Source: Bacillota bacterium
GTDB lineage: Bacteria; Bacillota; Clostridia; Christensenellales; SZUA-584
NCBI GenBank assembly: GCA_023460085.1
Contig: JAEWRI010000025.1
Coordinates: forward strand, 1 to 31,768
DNA length: 31,768 nt
Direction of reading: 5' to 3'
Positions 7,460-14,628 of the stretch are shown here, one piece after another; positions within the stretch are counted from its first letter, which is position 1, and each line of letters opens with the position of its first letter. The position numbers were made by a program, and so were the translations under genes. The notes below the pieces were generated by a model. The model made no database searches. It saw nothing but the letters and a program-made list of their open reading frames with translations, and was not told where the DNA came from.

Positions 7460-8440
7460 TCAGTCGTTGCTCAGGGCTTTGCGTACCGCGTCCTTGATGG
7501 TGTTCTCGCTGGGGATCACCGCCTCCTCGAGGTACTTGTTGTACGGCATCGGCACGTTGAGCCCGCCCACGCGCATCGGCGGCGCGTCCAGCAGATCGAA
7601 GCCCCGCTCGATGATCTCCGAGACGATGTCGCCCGCAAGCCCGCCGCGCAGGCTCGCCTCCTGCACCACCACCACGCGGCCCGTCTTGGCGACGGACGCC
7701 ATCACGGTATCGTAGTCCAGCGGCAGCAGCGAACGCAGGTCAATAACCTCGCACGATATGCCTTCCTTCGCCAGCTCCTCGGCGGCGGCGATGGCTTTCA
7801 CCGCCATCAGGGAGTACGCCACGATGGTAACGTCCGTGCCCTCGCGGCGGATGGCGGCTTTGCCGATGGGAACGGTGTACTCCCCGTCCGGCACCTCGCC
7901 CTTCAGCTGGTAGCTGCGCTTGTGCTCGAAGAAGATGACCGGGTTGTCGTCGCGGATGGCGGACTTGAACAGCCCCTTCACGTCGTAGGGCGTGATGGGC
8001 GCCACCACCTTGAAGCCGGGAACGCCGTTGAACCACGCCTCGAAGCTCTGCGAATGCTGCGCCGCGATGCCGCCGCCCGCGCCGAAGGGCGCGCGCACCA
8101 CCAGCGGCATGCTGACCTTGCCGCCGAACATGTAGCGCATCTTCGCCGCCATGTTGACGAGCTGATCCATCGCCAGCGTGATCCAGTCCGAATAGAGGAT
8201 TTCCACCACCGGGCGAAGCCCCGTCGCGGCGGCGCCCACGCCCGCGCCCGTGAACGCGGGCTCCGAGATGGGGGTATCGCGCACGCGCTTCTCGCCGAAT
8301 TCCGCCAGAAGCCCCTTTGTAATGCCGAACGGGCCGCCGCGGTTGCCCACGTCGCAGCCCAGCACGATCACCGTGGGGTCGCGCTGCATTTCTTCTCTGA
8401 AGGCGTCGTTAAGCGCCTGTCTTACCGTAATTTCGCTCAT
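7460..8440 (-). CDS. E1-beta subunit of a ThDP-dependent dehydrogenase complex
   Basis: This 326-aa transketolase-like E1-beta pairs with the E1-alpha encoded 13 bp upstream to form the decarboxylating component. The ISE motif with Glu60 is the glutamate that activates ThDP, followed by PAFTGAGVGAA. PMVVRAPFGA-type and HSQSFEAWF motifs mark the pyrimidine-binding domain, and the C-terminal domain has RSLLPLDYDTV and a VQEA strand. The start at 8440 is chosen because GGAGG lies about five bases upstream and the family starts with SEITVRQAL; an in-frame ATG 13 codons earlier lies inside the E1-alpha gene. Acetoin (AcoB) and pyruvate (PdhB) types are both possible. Confidence 0.95.
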   Translation of the reverse strand: MSEITVRQALNDAFREEMQRDPTVIVLGCDVGNRGGPFGITKGLLAEFGEKRVRDTPISEPAFTGAGVGAAATGLRPVVEILYSDWITLAMDQLVNMAAKMRYMFGGKVSMPLVVRAPFGAGGGIAAQHSQSFEAWFNGVPGFKVVAPITPYDVKGLFKSAIRDDNPVIFFEHKRSYQLKGEVPDGEYTVPIGKAAIRREGTDVTIVAYSLMAVKAIAAAEELAKEGISCEVIDLRSLLPLDYDTVMASVAKTGRVVVVQEASLRGGLAGDIVSEIIERGFDLLDAPPMRVGGLNVPMPYNKYLEEAVIPSENTIKDAVRKALSND

Positions 8441-8453
8441 ATCTTCCTCCGCC

Positions 8454-9497
8454 TTATTTGATGACCTCTCCGTTGGCATAGATATCGTCGTACAACGTAT
8501 CTATCGGAGGTTCGGTGCATTCGTGCCGCGCATAGTCGATGGCCTCGGCAATGGTATCGATGGCTTTCTGCTGCAGGGCGTCCACCGCCGCCGCGTCCAT
8601 CAGCCCGCTTTCCACAAAGTACTCCTTCATGCGCTTCACGGGGTCGACGTTCCAGAACTCGTTGGCAACCTCAAGGTCGCGGTACCACTGGTCGTCCGCG
8701 ACGAAATGGCCGAGTATGCGCATGAAACGCGCCTCGATGAGCGTCGGGCCGCCGCCCGCGCGGGCCTTGTCCACCGCCTTCTTCACGGCCTTGTACACCT
8801 CGAACACGTTGAAGCCGTCCACCTGCACGCCCTCGATGCCGTAGCCGACGGCGCGCTTGTAGAGGTTGTTCTCGCACGTGACCGAGGAGAGGCACGTCGC
8901 GATGGCGTACTGGTTGTTCTCGATCAGGAAGATGACGGGCAGCTTCCAGGCCGCCGCCATGTTGATGCTCTCGTGCCAGACGCCCTGGTTGGTGCCGCCG
9001 TCGCCGTGGAAGCAGATGGCGACGCGCCCGTTGCCCAGCACATCCGCCGACATCGCCGCGCCCAATGCGATGGGCATGCCGCTGCCCACGATGCCCGTTG
9101 CGCCCAGCATACCGATGCTGGTATCCGCGATGTGCATGGAGCCGCCCTTGCCGCGGTTCAACCCCTCGAACTTGCCGAACAGCTCCGCCATCATGGCCTT
9201 CGGGTCCGCGCCCTTGGCCAGCGTGTGGCCGTGGCCGCGGTGCGTGCTGGAGATATAGTCGTCCTTCGTGATGGCGCTGCATGCGCCCACCGCGATGGCT
9301 TCCGCGCCCACGTAGCTGTGCGCGAGGCCGTAGATTTCTCCGGCCATCCAGAGCTCGCGCACCTTGGTGTCGAACTCGCGGATGGCGCACATCGTGTAGA
9401 ACATCTGCTGCTGCTGCTCAAGGCTCATGCCCTTGGGCGCTTTCAGCGGCGTCAGACAGGGCAGCGCCGCCGTAACACATTCCGCAATGTTGCTCAT
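8454..9497 (-). CDS. E1-alpha subunit of a ThDP-dependent dehydrogenase complex
   Basis: This 347-aa protein has the ThDP/Mg motif from GDG (165-167) to NN (194-195), with GTNQGVWHESIN between. HRGHGH at 86-91 and RGKGGSMHIAD at 116-125 are also family-typical. The sequence resembles acetoin dehydrogenase E1-alpha (AcoA) as well as pyruvate dehydrogenase E1-alpha. It decarboxylates or cleaves a 2-oxo acid or 2-hydroxyketone and passes the acyl group to the E2 lipoyl arm. The ATG has AGGAG seven bases upstream and follows the hydroxyacid dehydrogenase gene by 15 bp. A dedicated E1/E2 complex in an anaerobe-like catabolic operon is notable, since pyruvate is usually handled by ferredoxin oxidoreductase there. 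Confidence 0.95.
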   Translation of the reverse strand: MSNIAECVTAALPCLTPLKAPKGMSLEQQQQMFYTMCAIREFDTKVRELWMAGEIYGLAHSYVGAEAIAVGACSAITKDDYISSTHRGHGHTLAKGADPKAMMAELFGKFEGLNRGKGGSMHIADTSIGMLGATGIVGSGMPIALGAAMSADVLGNGRVAICFHGDGGTNQGVWHESINMAAAWKLPVIFLIENNQYAIATCLSSVTCENNLYKRAVGYGIEGVQVDGFNVFEVYKAVKKAVDKARAGGGPTLIEARFMRILGHFVADDQWYRDLEVANEFWNVDPVKRMKEYFVESGLMDAAAVDALQQKAIDTIAEAIDYARHECTEPPIDTLYDDIYANGEVIK

Positions 9498-9512
9498 TGA
9501 ACTCTCCTCATT

Positions 9513-10400
9513 TCAGTGTTTTCTGACCTTGACCTTGGCGAGCTTCTCGTAATACTGTATGACGCCGCCGTGGTCGTCCTTCTCCTTGCCGTCCGCGCGC
9601 AGCGCCTGCATGATCTCCATGATCTGCGAGGTCAATGGGATGGGCGCGCATACGTCGTGCGCGGTATCCAGCGCGTTCTGCAGATCCTTGATGTGCAGCT
9701 CGATGCGGAAGCCCGGCTTGAAGTTGCCGTCCAGCACCAGCGGCATCTTGGCATTCAGCACGGTGCTGCCCGCAAGGCCGCCCTTGATGGCGTTGAACAC
9801 CTTCTCCGGGTCCACGCCGCACTTCTCCGCCAGCACCATGGCCTCGCTCATCGCCGCGATGTTTAATGCCACGATGATCTGGTTGGCCAGCTTGGTGGTG
9901 TTGCCGCTGCCGATATCGCCCACCAGCACGGCGGAACCGCCCATCACGAGCAGTATGTCCTTTACTTTCTCAAACGCTTCCGGCTTGCCGCCCACCATGA
10001 TGGCCAGCGTGCCGTCGATGGCCTTGGGTTCTCCGCCGCTGACCGGCGCGTCCAGCATCTCCACGCCCTTTTCGGCGGCCTTCGCGGCCACTTCCTTCGA
10101 CACCCCCGGCGCGATGGAGCTCATGTCCACGATGATGGCACCCGGCTTCGCGCCTTCCAGCACGCCGCCCTCTCCCAGTATCGCCGCCTTCACGTGCGGC
10201 GAGTTGGGCAGCATGGTGATGATGATGTCACTGCGCTCCGCCACGTCCTTGCAGCCCAGCCCCTTCTCCGCGCCTGCCGCCAGCGCGTCCGCGAGGCGCG
10301 CCTCGTCCATGTCGAACACGACCAGCTTATACCCGGCTTTGAGCAGGTTCTGCGCCATGGGCTTGCCCATGATGCCAAGGCCGATAAAACCAATCTTCAT
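9513..10400 (-). CDS. 3-hydroxyacid dehydrogenase family (tartronate semialdehyde reductase-like)
   Basis: This 295-aa protein belongs to the beta-hydroxyacid dehydrogenase family (GarR, 3-hydroxyisobutyrate dehydrogenase). Visible are the Rossmann motif GLGIMG at 7-12, the substrate-binding DAPVSGG at 117-123, the catalytic Lys170 in GSGNTTKLANQ, and a C-terminal all-helical domain ending in HIKDLQNALDTA. Asp30 after strand two suggests NAD. The family interconverts 3-hydroxy acids and semialdehydes, for example glycerate and tartronate semialdehyde. It starts three bases after the metallo-hydrolase stop; the ribosome binding site AAGGAGGAG overlaps that stop, so the two are translationally coupled. 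The exact acid is unknown. Confidence 0.92.
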   Translation of the reverse strand: MKIGFIGLGIMGKPMAQNLLKAGYKLVVFDMDEARLADALAAGAEKGLGCKDVAERSDIIITMLPNSPHVKAAILGEGGVLEGAKPGAIIVDMSSIAPGVSKEVAAKAAEKGVEMLDAPVSGGEPKAIDGTLAIMVGGKPEAFEKVKDILLVMGGSAVLVGDIGSGNTTKLANQIIVALNIAAMSEAMVLAEKCGVDPEKVFNAIKGGLAGSTVLNAKMPLVLDGNFKPGFRIELHIKDLQNALDTAHDVCAPIPLTSQIMEIMQALRADGKEKDDHGGVIQYYEKLAKVKVRKH

Positions 10401-10403
10401 ATG

Positions 10404-11174
10404 CTACTCCTCCTTCTTGGTATAAACGAATTCACCGCCCGGTGCCATCACGATAGGCTTCACGAGGGGATTGCCCTGCGCGTCCCTCGCGTTGTTCATG
10501 AGCGCCTCGAACTCGCGCACGTCGGCGCAGTCCGGGTTGGTGTAGTGGCACGCCACCGCGTATTCCAGCCCCAGCCACTGGCACGCGAGAAACGCTTCGT
10601 ACGGCGTCATCTCGCCCGTCAGGAAGGTGGGCAGGAAGTCGAACGGGTTCTCGATGGTGACGTTGATGAGGCCGATGTGCGGCTTGTTGAGTTCGCCAAT
10701 CAGCTTCAAATCGCTGAACAGCGCGGTATCGCTGGCGTTGTAGATGCGCACGCCGTCCTCCGTGTAGATGATGAAGCCCAGCGCGAGGCCGCTCACGTTG
10801 CGCCCGTCCTTCAGCGTCACGGACGAACGGTGCATGCTGACCACGGGGCGCACGCGGATGCCCGCCTGCTCCACCATCAGCCCCCACACCGTCTCCGTAA
10901 TCTGCTTCGCGGGAACGCCCTGCTCCACCAGCAGCAGCTTGGTCTCGCTGCCGCAGATAACGGGGCAGCCGTGCTTCAGCGCAATCTCCGCGGTGTCCTT
11001 CATGTGGTCGAAAGCGCCGTGGCTGGCGATGATGAGGTCCACGTGCTCCAGCTCCGCCGCCTTGACGGGGCTCGACGGGTTGTCGTTGAGGTACGGGTCG
11101 ATGAGTATTTTCGTCCCCTTCGCCGTGGTGATCAGGAACGACGAGAAGCCCAGAAACCAGAATTTCGTTTGCAT
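10404..11174 (-). CDS. UlaG-like MBL-fold metallo-hydrolase, HxHxDH motif altered
   Basis: This 256-aa protein is a stand-alone metallo-beta-lactamase-fold hydrolase resembling the UlaG/UPF0173 group (UlaG is L-ascorbate-6-phosphate lactonase). The N-terminal FLGFSSFLI and KILIDPYL strands fit. The metal motif reads SHGAFDH: His52, then Ala54 where the second histidine is usual, then Asp56 and His57. Later ligands His114, Asp149 and His209 appear present (SMHRSS, NASDTAL, VACHYTNPD). It may bind one metal or use an alternative ligand. It is the first gene of the run, with AAGGAG before the ATG and a LacI-type palindrome about 70 bp upstream. A lactonase role in the sugar-acid route is attractive but inferred. 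Confidence 0.85.
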   Translation of the reverse strand: MQTKFWFLGFSSFLITTAKGTKILIDPYLNDNPSSPVKAAELEHVDLIIASHGAFDHMKDTAEIALKHGCPVICGSETKLLLVEQGVPAKQITETVWGLMVEQAGIRVRPVVSMHRSSVTLKDGRNVSGLALGFIIYTEDGVRIYNASDTALFSDLKLIGELNKPHIGLINVTIENPFDFLPTFLTGEMTPYEAFLACQWLGLEYAVACHYTNPDCADVREFEALMNNARDAQGNPLVKPIVMAPGGEFVYTKKEE

Positions 11175-11242
11175 TGTATCACTCCTTCATCGTGGTTTTT
11201 ATCATCTCAGGGCGGCATCGCCGCCGGATATGCGTCTTGCAA

Positions 11243-11256
11243 GTGTAACGTTAAAC
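11243..11256. promoter_or_regulatory. Second LacI-type operator copy
   Basis: GTGTAACGTTAAAC differs by one base from the perfect palindrome GTTTAACGTTAAAC at 13470-13483. It lies in the 118-bp gap upstream of the first gene of the eleven-gene run. No convincing -35/-10 pair is seen next to it. Its place and CpG centre suit a LacI-family regulator, most simply the one encoded at 11293-12306. Confidence 0.7.
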
Positions 11257-11265
11257 TTTACGGCT

Positions 11266-11292
11266 AAAAAAATCCGCGGCTTTCACGCGCCG
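11266..11292 (-). terminator. Possible weak terminator after the LacI gene
   Basis: On the minus strand, directly after the LacI-gene stop, a short GC-rich inverted repeat (CGGC with GCCG, or CGCG with CGCG) is followed by seven T residues. The stem is only about 4 bp, so termination may be partial and readthrough into the eleven-gene run is possible. Confidence 0.3.
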
Positions 11293-12306
11293 TCACGTGG
11301 ACTGCCGCACCACCAGCTCCGATTTCAGGATTACCACGGGCGGCAGCGCGTCCGCGCCCTCCTCCACCCGGCTCAGCAGCAGCTCCACACCCTTTACGCC
11401 GATAACCTCCTTGGGCTGGCGCACCGTGGTGAGGGGCCTGCGAAGGTATGCCGCGAACTCGATGTCGTCGTAGCCGCACACGCGCACTTCGCCCGGCACG
11501 GCAATGCCCTTCTCGAACAGCGCTTCCATCGCGCCCACGGCAATGGTGTCGCAGCCGCAGAACACCGCGGTCACCGCTTCGCCCGCGTCCAGCAGGCTGC
11601 GCATCATGGTATAGCCGGACTCGATGTCGGGGCGCATGTTGTACACCAGCGCGGGGTCCCACGGAACGCCGTGCGTTTCCAGCGCGCGCATGTAGCCCTT
11701 CAGCCGCTCCGCCGACGAGGTGGAATCCTTCGTCATGTTGAGAAAGTGAATGCGTTTGCTGCCCGTCTTCAGCAGGTAATCCACCATGTTGAACGCGCCC
11801 AGCACGTTGTCGTTGCCCACAAAGGGAGCGTCCGGCTTCTCGCTGCGGCGGATCAGGTATACGTACGGCACGCCCAGCGCGTCGAGGTACTCCGCGTCCT
11901 GCGGCTGGGTCAGCATCGACGAGGCCAGCAGCAGCCCGTCCACGCGTTTCTGCATCAGCGTGCGAATGGCCTTTTTCTCCGTCTCGCGGCTGCGGTTGGT
12001 GTTGACCAGTATGATGCTGTAGCCGCGCTTGGCGGCTTCCTCCTCCGCGCCCTTGATGACGGAGCCGAAGAACGCGTGCGTGCTGTCCGATATGACGACG
12101 CCCAGCGTGCGCGTGCTGTTGGTGCGCAGGCTCTTCGCGACAAAGTTGGAGGTGTAGCCCATGCGTTCCGCGATGGCGCGCACGCGCTCCTCCGTCTCCC
12201 GGCTGATGCCGCCCTTGCTGTTGAGCACCTTGGAAACCGCCGTGGGCGATATGCCCGCCTCCGCCGCAATGTCCTTCAGCGTGACGCTCTTTCTCGGATT
12301 GTCCAT
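11293..12306 (-). CDS. LacI/GalR-family transcriptional regulator
   Basis: This 337-aa repressor has an N-terminal helix-turn-helix (about 8-32: VTLKDIAAEAGISPTAVSKV) and a hinge helix near 55-62 (VAKSLRT). A periplasmic-binding-protein-like effector domain follows (about 65-335), with TRTLGVVISDS, FGSVIKGAEEEA and GYDDIEFAAYL segments. Effectors of this family are usually sugars or sugar derivatives. It is 56 bp downstream of the Zn dehydrogenase gene and probably shares its transcript, giving autoregulation through the palindrome at 13470-13483. The second palindrome copy puts the eleven-gene run in the same regulon. The recognition helix TAVSKVLN is of the type that binds CpG-centred palindromes. 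Confidence 0.95.
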   Translation of the reverse strand: MDNPRKSVTLKDIAAEAGISPTAVSKVLNSKGGISRETEERVRAIAERMGYTSNFVAKSLRTNSTRTLGVVISDSTHAFFGSVIKGAEEEAAKRGYSIILVNTNRSRETEKKAIRTLMQKRVDGLLLASSMLTQPQDAEYLDALGVPYVYLIRRSEKPDAPFVGNDNVLGAFNMVDYLLKTGSKRIHFLNMTKDSTSSAERLKGYMRALETHGVPWDPALVYNMRPDIESGYTMMRSLLDAGEAVTAVFCGCDTIAVGAMEALFEKGIAVPGEVRVCGYDDIEFAAYLRRPLTTVRQPKEVIGVKGVELLLSRVEEGADALPPVVILKSELVVRQST

Positions 12307-12362
12307 TCCCCGTTACCCGCCGTATTGTCCTTCCTGTATGGTTATTGCCCGGATTGCCCCGT

Positions 12363-13442
12363 TTATTCCGCGCTCAGCAGCTCTCGCCGCGGCGTGACCA
12401 GTATCTTGATTTGGCTCCGGTCCTCGATGGATTTGCGGATGCCCCGCTCCAGCGCGTCCTCCAGGGCGATTCTGCCCGTAATCAGCGGGCTGGGGTCGAA
12501 GCGCCCGTCGGCGATGTACTGCACCGCCCACTTGTATTCCTCCAGATGGGAGTGCGCCACCGCGCCGATGACCTCCCGCTCGTTCAGCAGTATGTCCAGC
12601 GAGGGCAGGCAGATGTCCTGATTGACCACGCTCGCGATGACACAGCGCCCGCCGCGCCCCGTTAAGTCGTACGCGAGGCGCATCGCTGGAATGTTGCCGC
12701 CCGTGTCGATGACCGCGTCCGCCTTGAGGCCGTCCGTCAGCTCCAGAAAACCCTCCATCCAGCCTTCCTCGCGCGAGTCGAAGGAGTGGGTGGCCCCCAG
12801 CTTCTTCGCCGCCTCCGCGCGCGGCCCTCCGTGGTTCACCGAGATGACGCGCTCCGCACCCGCGATGCTTGCCGCCGCGATGCCGCACAGGCCAATTGCG
12901 CCCGCGCCCACCACTGCCACCGTATCGCCCAGCCGCACGCGGCCCTTGCGCATGGCACGAATCATCACCGCCATGGGCTCGGCCAGCGCGTACGGCGCGG
13001 AGTCGCCCTCCGGGATGGGGATGCAGTTTTCCGCCGGAACGTTGAAGAATTCCGCCATGCCGCCGTCGTCCTGCTGCCCGATGGAGACCATGTTCTCGCA
13101 CTGCGCAAACTGCTGCTTTTGGCACCAGTGGCACTTGCCGCACGCGCGCACGCACTCGATGGCGACCGGCTGGCCGATGCGCAGCCCGGCGACGCCCTCA
13201 CCCATCGCGGCAACGCGTCCCACGTATTCGTGCCCCAGCACCAGCGGGGCCATGCGGCCCGAGATGGGATGCGGATGATCGACGGGAATGACGCCGCCAT
13301 AGCGGTAGTCCTCGATATCGGTGCCGCAGATGCCGCACCACAGCGTTTCAATTGTGACTTCACCCTCGCGCGGGGCTTTGGGCTCCGGCCAGTCGGCTTC
13401 GAAACGGATGTCTCCTACACCATAGAACACAAGCGCTTTCAT
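12363..13442 (-). CDS. Zn-dependent dehydrogenase, (R,R)-butanediol dehydrogenase-like
   Basis: This 359-aa medium-chain dehydrogenase keeps catalytic-zinc ligands Cys39 (CGICGTD) and His71-Glu72 (LGHEYVG) and four structural-zinc cysteines (Cys101, 104, 107, 115). GAGAIGLCG near 175 binds NAD. The HPHPISGRMAPLVLGHE stretch is characteristic of 2,3-butanediol dehydrogenases and related polyol enzymes. An open frame continues upstream, but the chosen ATG has AAGGCGG eight bases before it and lies about 37 nt after the predicted transcription start. The ATG at 13470 would sit inside the operator. It is divergent from the response regulator and followed by the LacI gene. With the acetoin-dehydrogenase-like E1/E2, butanediol or another vicinal diol is one candidate substrate. 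Confidence 0.93.
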   Translation of the reverse strand: MKALVFYGVGDIRFEADWPEPKAPREGEVTIETLWCGICGTDIEDYRYGGVIPVDHPHPISGRMAPLVLGHEYVGRVAAMGEGVAGLRIGQPVAIECVRACGKCHWCQKQQFAQCENMVSIGQQDDGGMAEFFNVPAENCIPIPEGDSAPYALAEPMAVMIRAMRKGRVRLGDTVAVVGAGAIGLCGIAAASIAGAERVISVNHGGPRAEAAKKLGATHSFDSREEGWMEGFLELTDGLKADAVIDTGGNIPAMRLAYDLTGRGGRCVIASVVNQDICLPSLDILLNEREVIGAVAHSHLEEYKWAVQYIADGRFDPSPLITGRIALEDALERGIRKSIEDRSQIKILVTPRRELLSAE

Positions 13443-13469
13443 ACAGTGAACCGCCTTGATGGAATTCAT

Positions 13470-13483
13470 GTTTAACGTTAAAC
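13470..13483. promoter_or_regulatory. Perfect 14-bp LacI-type operator
   Basis: GTTTAACGTTAAAC is a perfect palindrome with a central CpG. It starts two bases past the -10 box of the dehydrogenase promoter and covers the expected transcription start, the classical place for a repressor. A one-mismatch copy is at 11243-11256. Confidence 0.85.
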
Positions 13484-13485
13484 CT

Positions 13486-13514
13486 ATTATAGAATAAGCG
13501 GCGTCATTATTCAA
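13486..13514 (-). promoter_or_regulatory. Sigma-A-type promoter of the dehydrogenase-lacI transcript
   Basis: On the minus strand, TTGAAT (13514-13509), a 17-bp spacer and a perfect TATAAT (13491-13486) form a strong promoter. The predicted start near 13479 falls inside the operator and leaves a leader of about 37 nt to the chosen ATG. Between here and the response regulator (13515-13718) no gene is supported. Confidence 0.85.
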
Positions 13515-13718
13515 GAGAAATTTCGCACGGAACCCGATTATTTTTATTTCCGGCGTAAGTTTATCGTTGAATATGAAAAGGATACAAAGGAATGGTTTAC
13601 TGCCTTCACGATATGGGAAGTACAGCGAAAGTGCAGGCATTCCGAACTGATACGGCACCCGCCCTCCGCGCCGCCCAGCGCCAACGCTTTTCATTTGAAA
13701 AACGGCCTGTCCAATCGC

Positions 13719-13751
13719 GTTTATCCTGCGTTTACATTGGTGATATACTAT
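13719..13751 (+). promoter_or_regulatory. Response-regulator promoter with 11-bp direct repeats
   Basis: GTTTA occurs at 13719 and 13730, 11 bp apart within GCGTTTA words, as in OmpR/PhoB-family boxes. A -10-like TACTAT (13746-13751) starts 16 bp after the last repeat start, the same distance as at the ABC-transporter promoter (15750 to 15766). This suggests autoregulation by the regulator encoded just downstream. Confidence 0.65.
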
Positions 13752-13782
13752 ATGAAACAAAAATCGGGAAGGAACGTACTGC

Positions 13783-14460
13783 GTGGCATCCGTTTTGGTC
13801 ATCGACGACGACCCCTATATCCGCGAGCTCGTGGGCACGCTGCTGAAAGCCGAGGGCTTTGCTGTGGCGGAGGCGAGCGGCGGGCGCGAGGCGCTGCAAA
13901 AGCTCGGCGAGAGCCGGGTGGATTTGTGCGTGCTGGATTTGATGATGCCGGGCATGGATGGCTATGAGTTTTGCCGGCTGGCGCGGCGGTACTACGCAGA
14001 CCTGCCCATACTGATGCTGACAGCCAAGGCCGAAATCGGCGACAAGGTGAAGGGCTACGGGCTGGGCGCGGACGATTACCTGACCAAGCCGTTTGAAGGC
14101 GTGGAGCTGGTGCTGCGCGTAAAAGCGCTGCTGAAGCGCTGCAGCATCGACGCCTCGCAGTCGGTGCAGATCGGCGGGCTGACGCTCGACAAGACCAGCT
14201 ATACGGTGAGCTTCAAGGGCGCGCAGAGCGACATTCCCATGAAGGAGTTTGAGCTGCTGTTTAAGCTGGGCTCCGCGCCGGGCAAGACCTTCGCCCGGGA
14301 CCAGCTGATTGAGGATGTGTGGGGCTACGACTTTGAGGGCAACGAGCGCACGCTGGACGTACACATCAACCGTCTGCGCGAGCGCTTCCCGGCGGAGCCG
14401 TACGGCTTCAAGATTACGACAGTGCGCGGGCTGGGTTACCGACTGGAGGTGCTGCAATGA
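13783..14460 (+). CDS. OmpR/PhoB-family response regulator, GTG start
   Basis: This 225-aa protein has a receiver domain (about 1-115) with acidic Asp8 and Asp9, phospho-acceptor Asp52 (VLDLMMPG), Thr80 and Lys102. A C-terminal winged helix follows (about 128-225, ending RGLGYRLEVLQ). The GTG is preceded by AAGGA. Its stop overlaps an ATG at 14457 (ATGA), where the kinase frame opens. It is the activator or repressor of the cognate two-component system and probably binds the GTTTA repeats in front of its own gene and of the ABC operon. In Bacillota this gene order (regulator, kinase, ABC ATPase, permease) is typical of antimicrobial-peptide or envelope-stress export modules. Confidence 0.95.
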   Translation: MASVLVIDDDPYIRELVGTLLKAEGFAVAEASGGREALQKLGESRVDLCVLDLMMPGMDGYEFCRLARRYYADLPILMLTAKAEIGDKVKGYGLGADDYLTKPFEGVELVLRVKALLKRCSIDASQSVQIGGLTLDKTSYTVSFKGAQSDIPMKEFELLFKLGSAPGKTFARDQLIEDVWGYDFEGNERTLDVHINRLRERFPAEPYGFKITTVRGLGYRLEVLQ

Positions 14461-14628
14461 ACGAAAGAGATTTTGACCGGAGACGCGCGGGGTTACGACC
14501 TCAAGGACAGCACGTGCATAACAGGCGTACACAGCAACCGTCTGAGCGAGCGGTTCCCGGCGGCGCAGAACGGTTTCAGGAGCATGACCATGTGCGGGCC
14601 GGGATGGGTGGTGAAGGTGTTGCGATGA
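14461..14628 (+). pseudogene. Decayed tandem copy of the response regulator 3' end
   Basis: The 168 bp directly after the regulator stop align without a gap to the last 168 bp of the regulator gene (14293-14460). By my hand count 111 of 168 bases match. In the regulator's own frame the copy reads as a degraded winged-helix tail with 22 of 55 residues identical, including GYD, NRL and ERFPA, and ends in its own TGA at 14626-14628. That TGA overlaps the kinase ATG at 14625 as the original TGA overlaps the ATG at 14457. Core residues such as the tryptophan of WGYD are lost and no start codon serves this frame, so I read it as a relic. Confidence 0.85.

Noticed and set aside
10768..12621. 617-aa plus-strand open frame
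   Set aside because: It is antisense to the metallo-hydrolase, LacI and Zn-dehydrogenase genes, shows no recognisable motif and has shadow-like composition.
13592..13846. 84-aa frame between the divergent promoters
   Set aside because: It overlaps the response regulator start in another frame, covers the GTTTA repeats and promoter, and matches no family I know.
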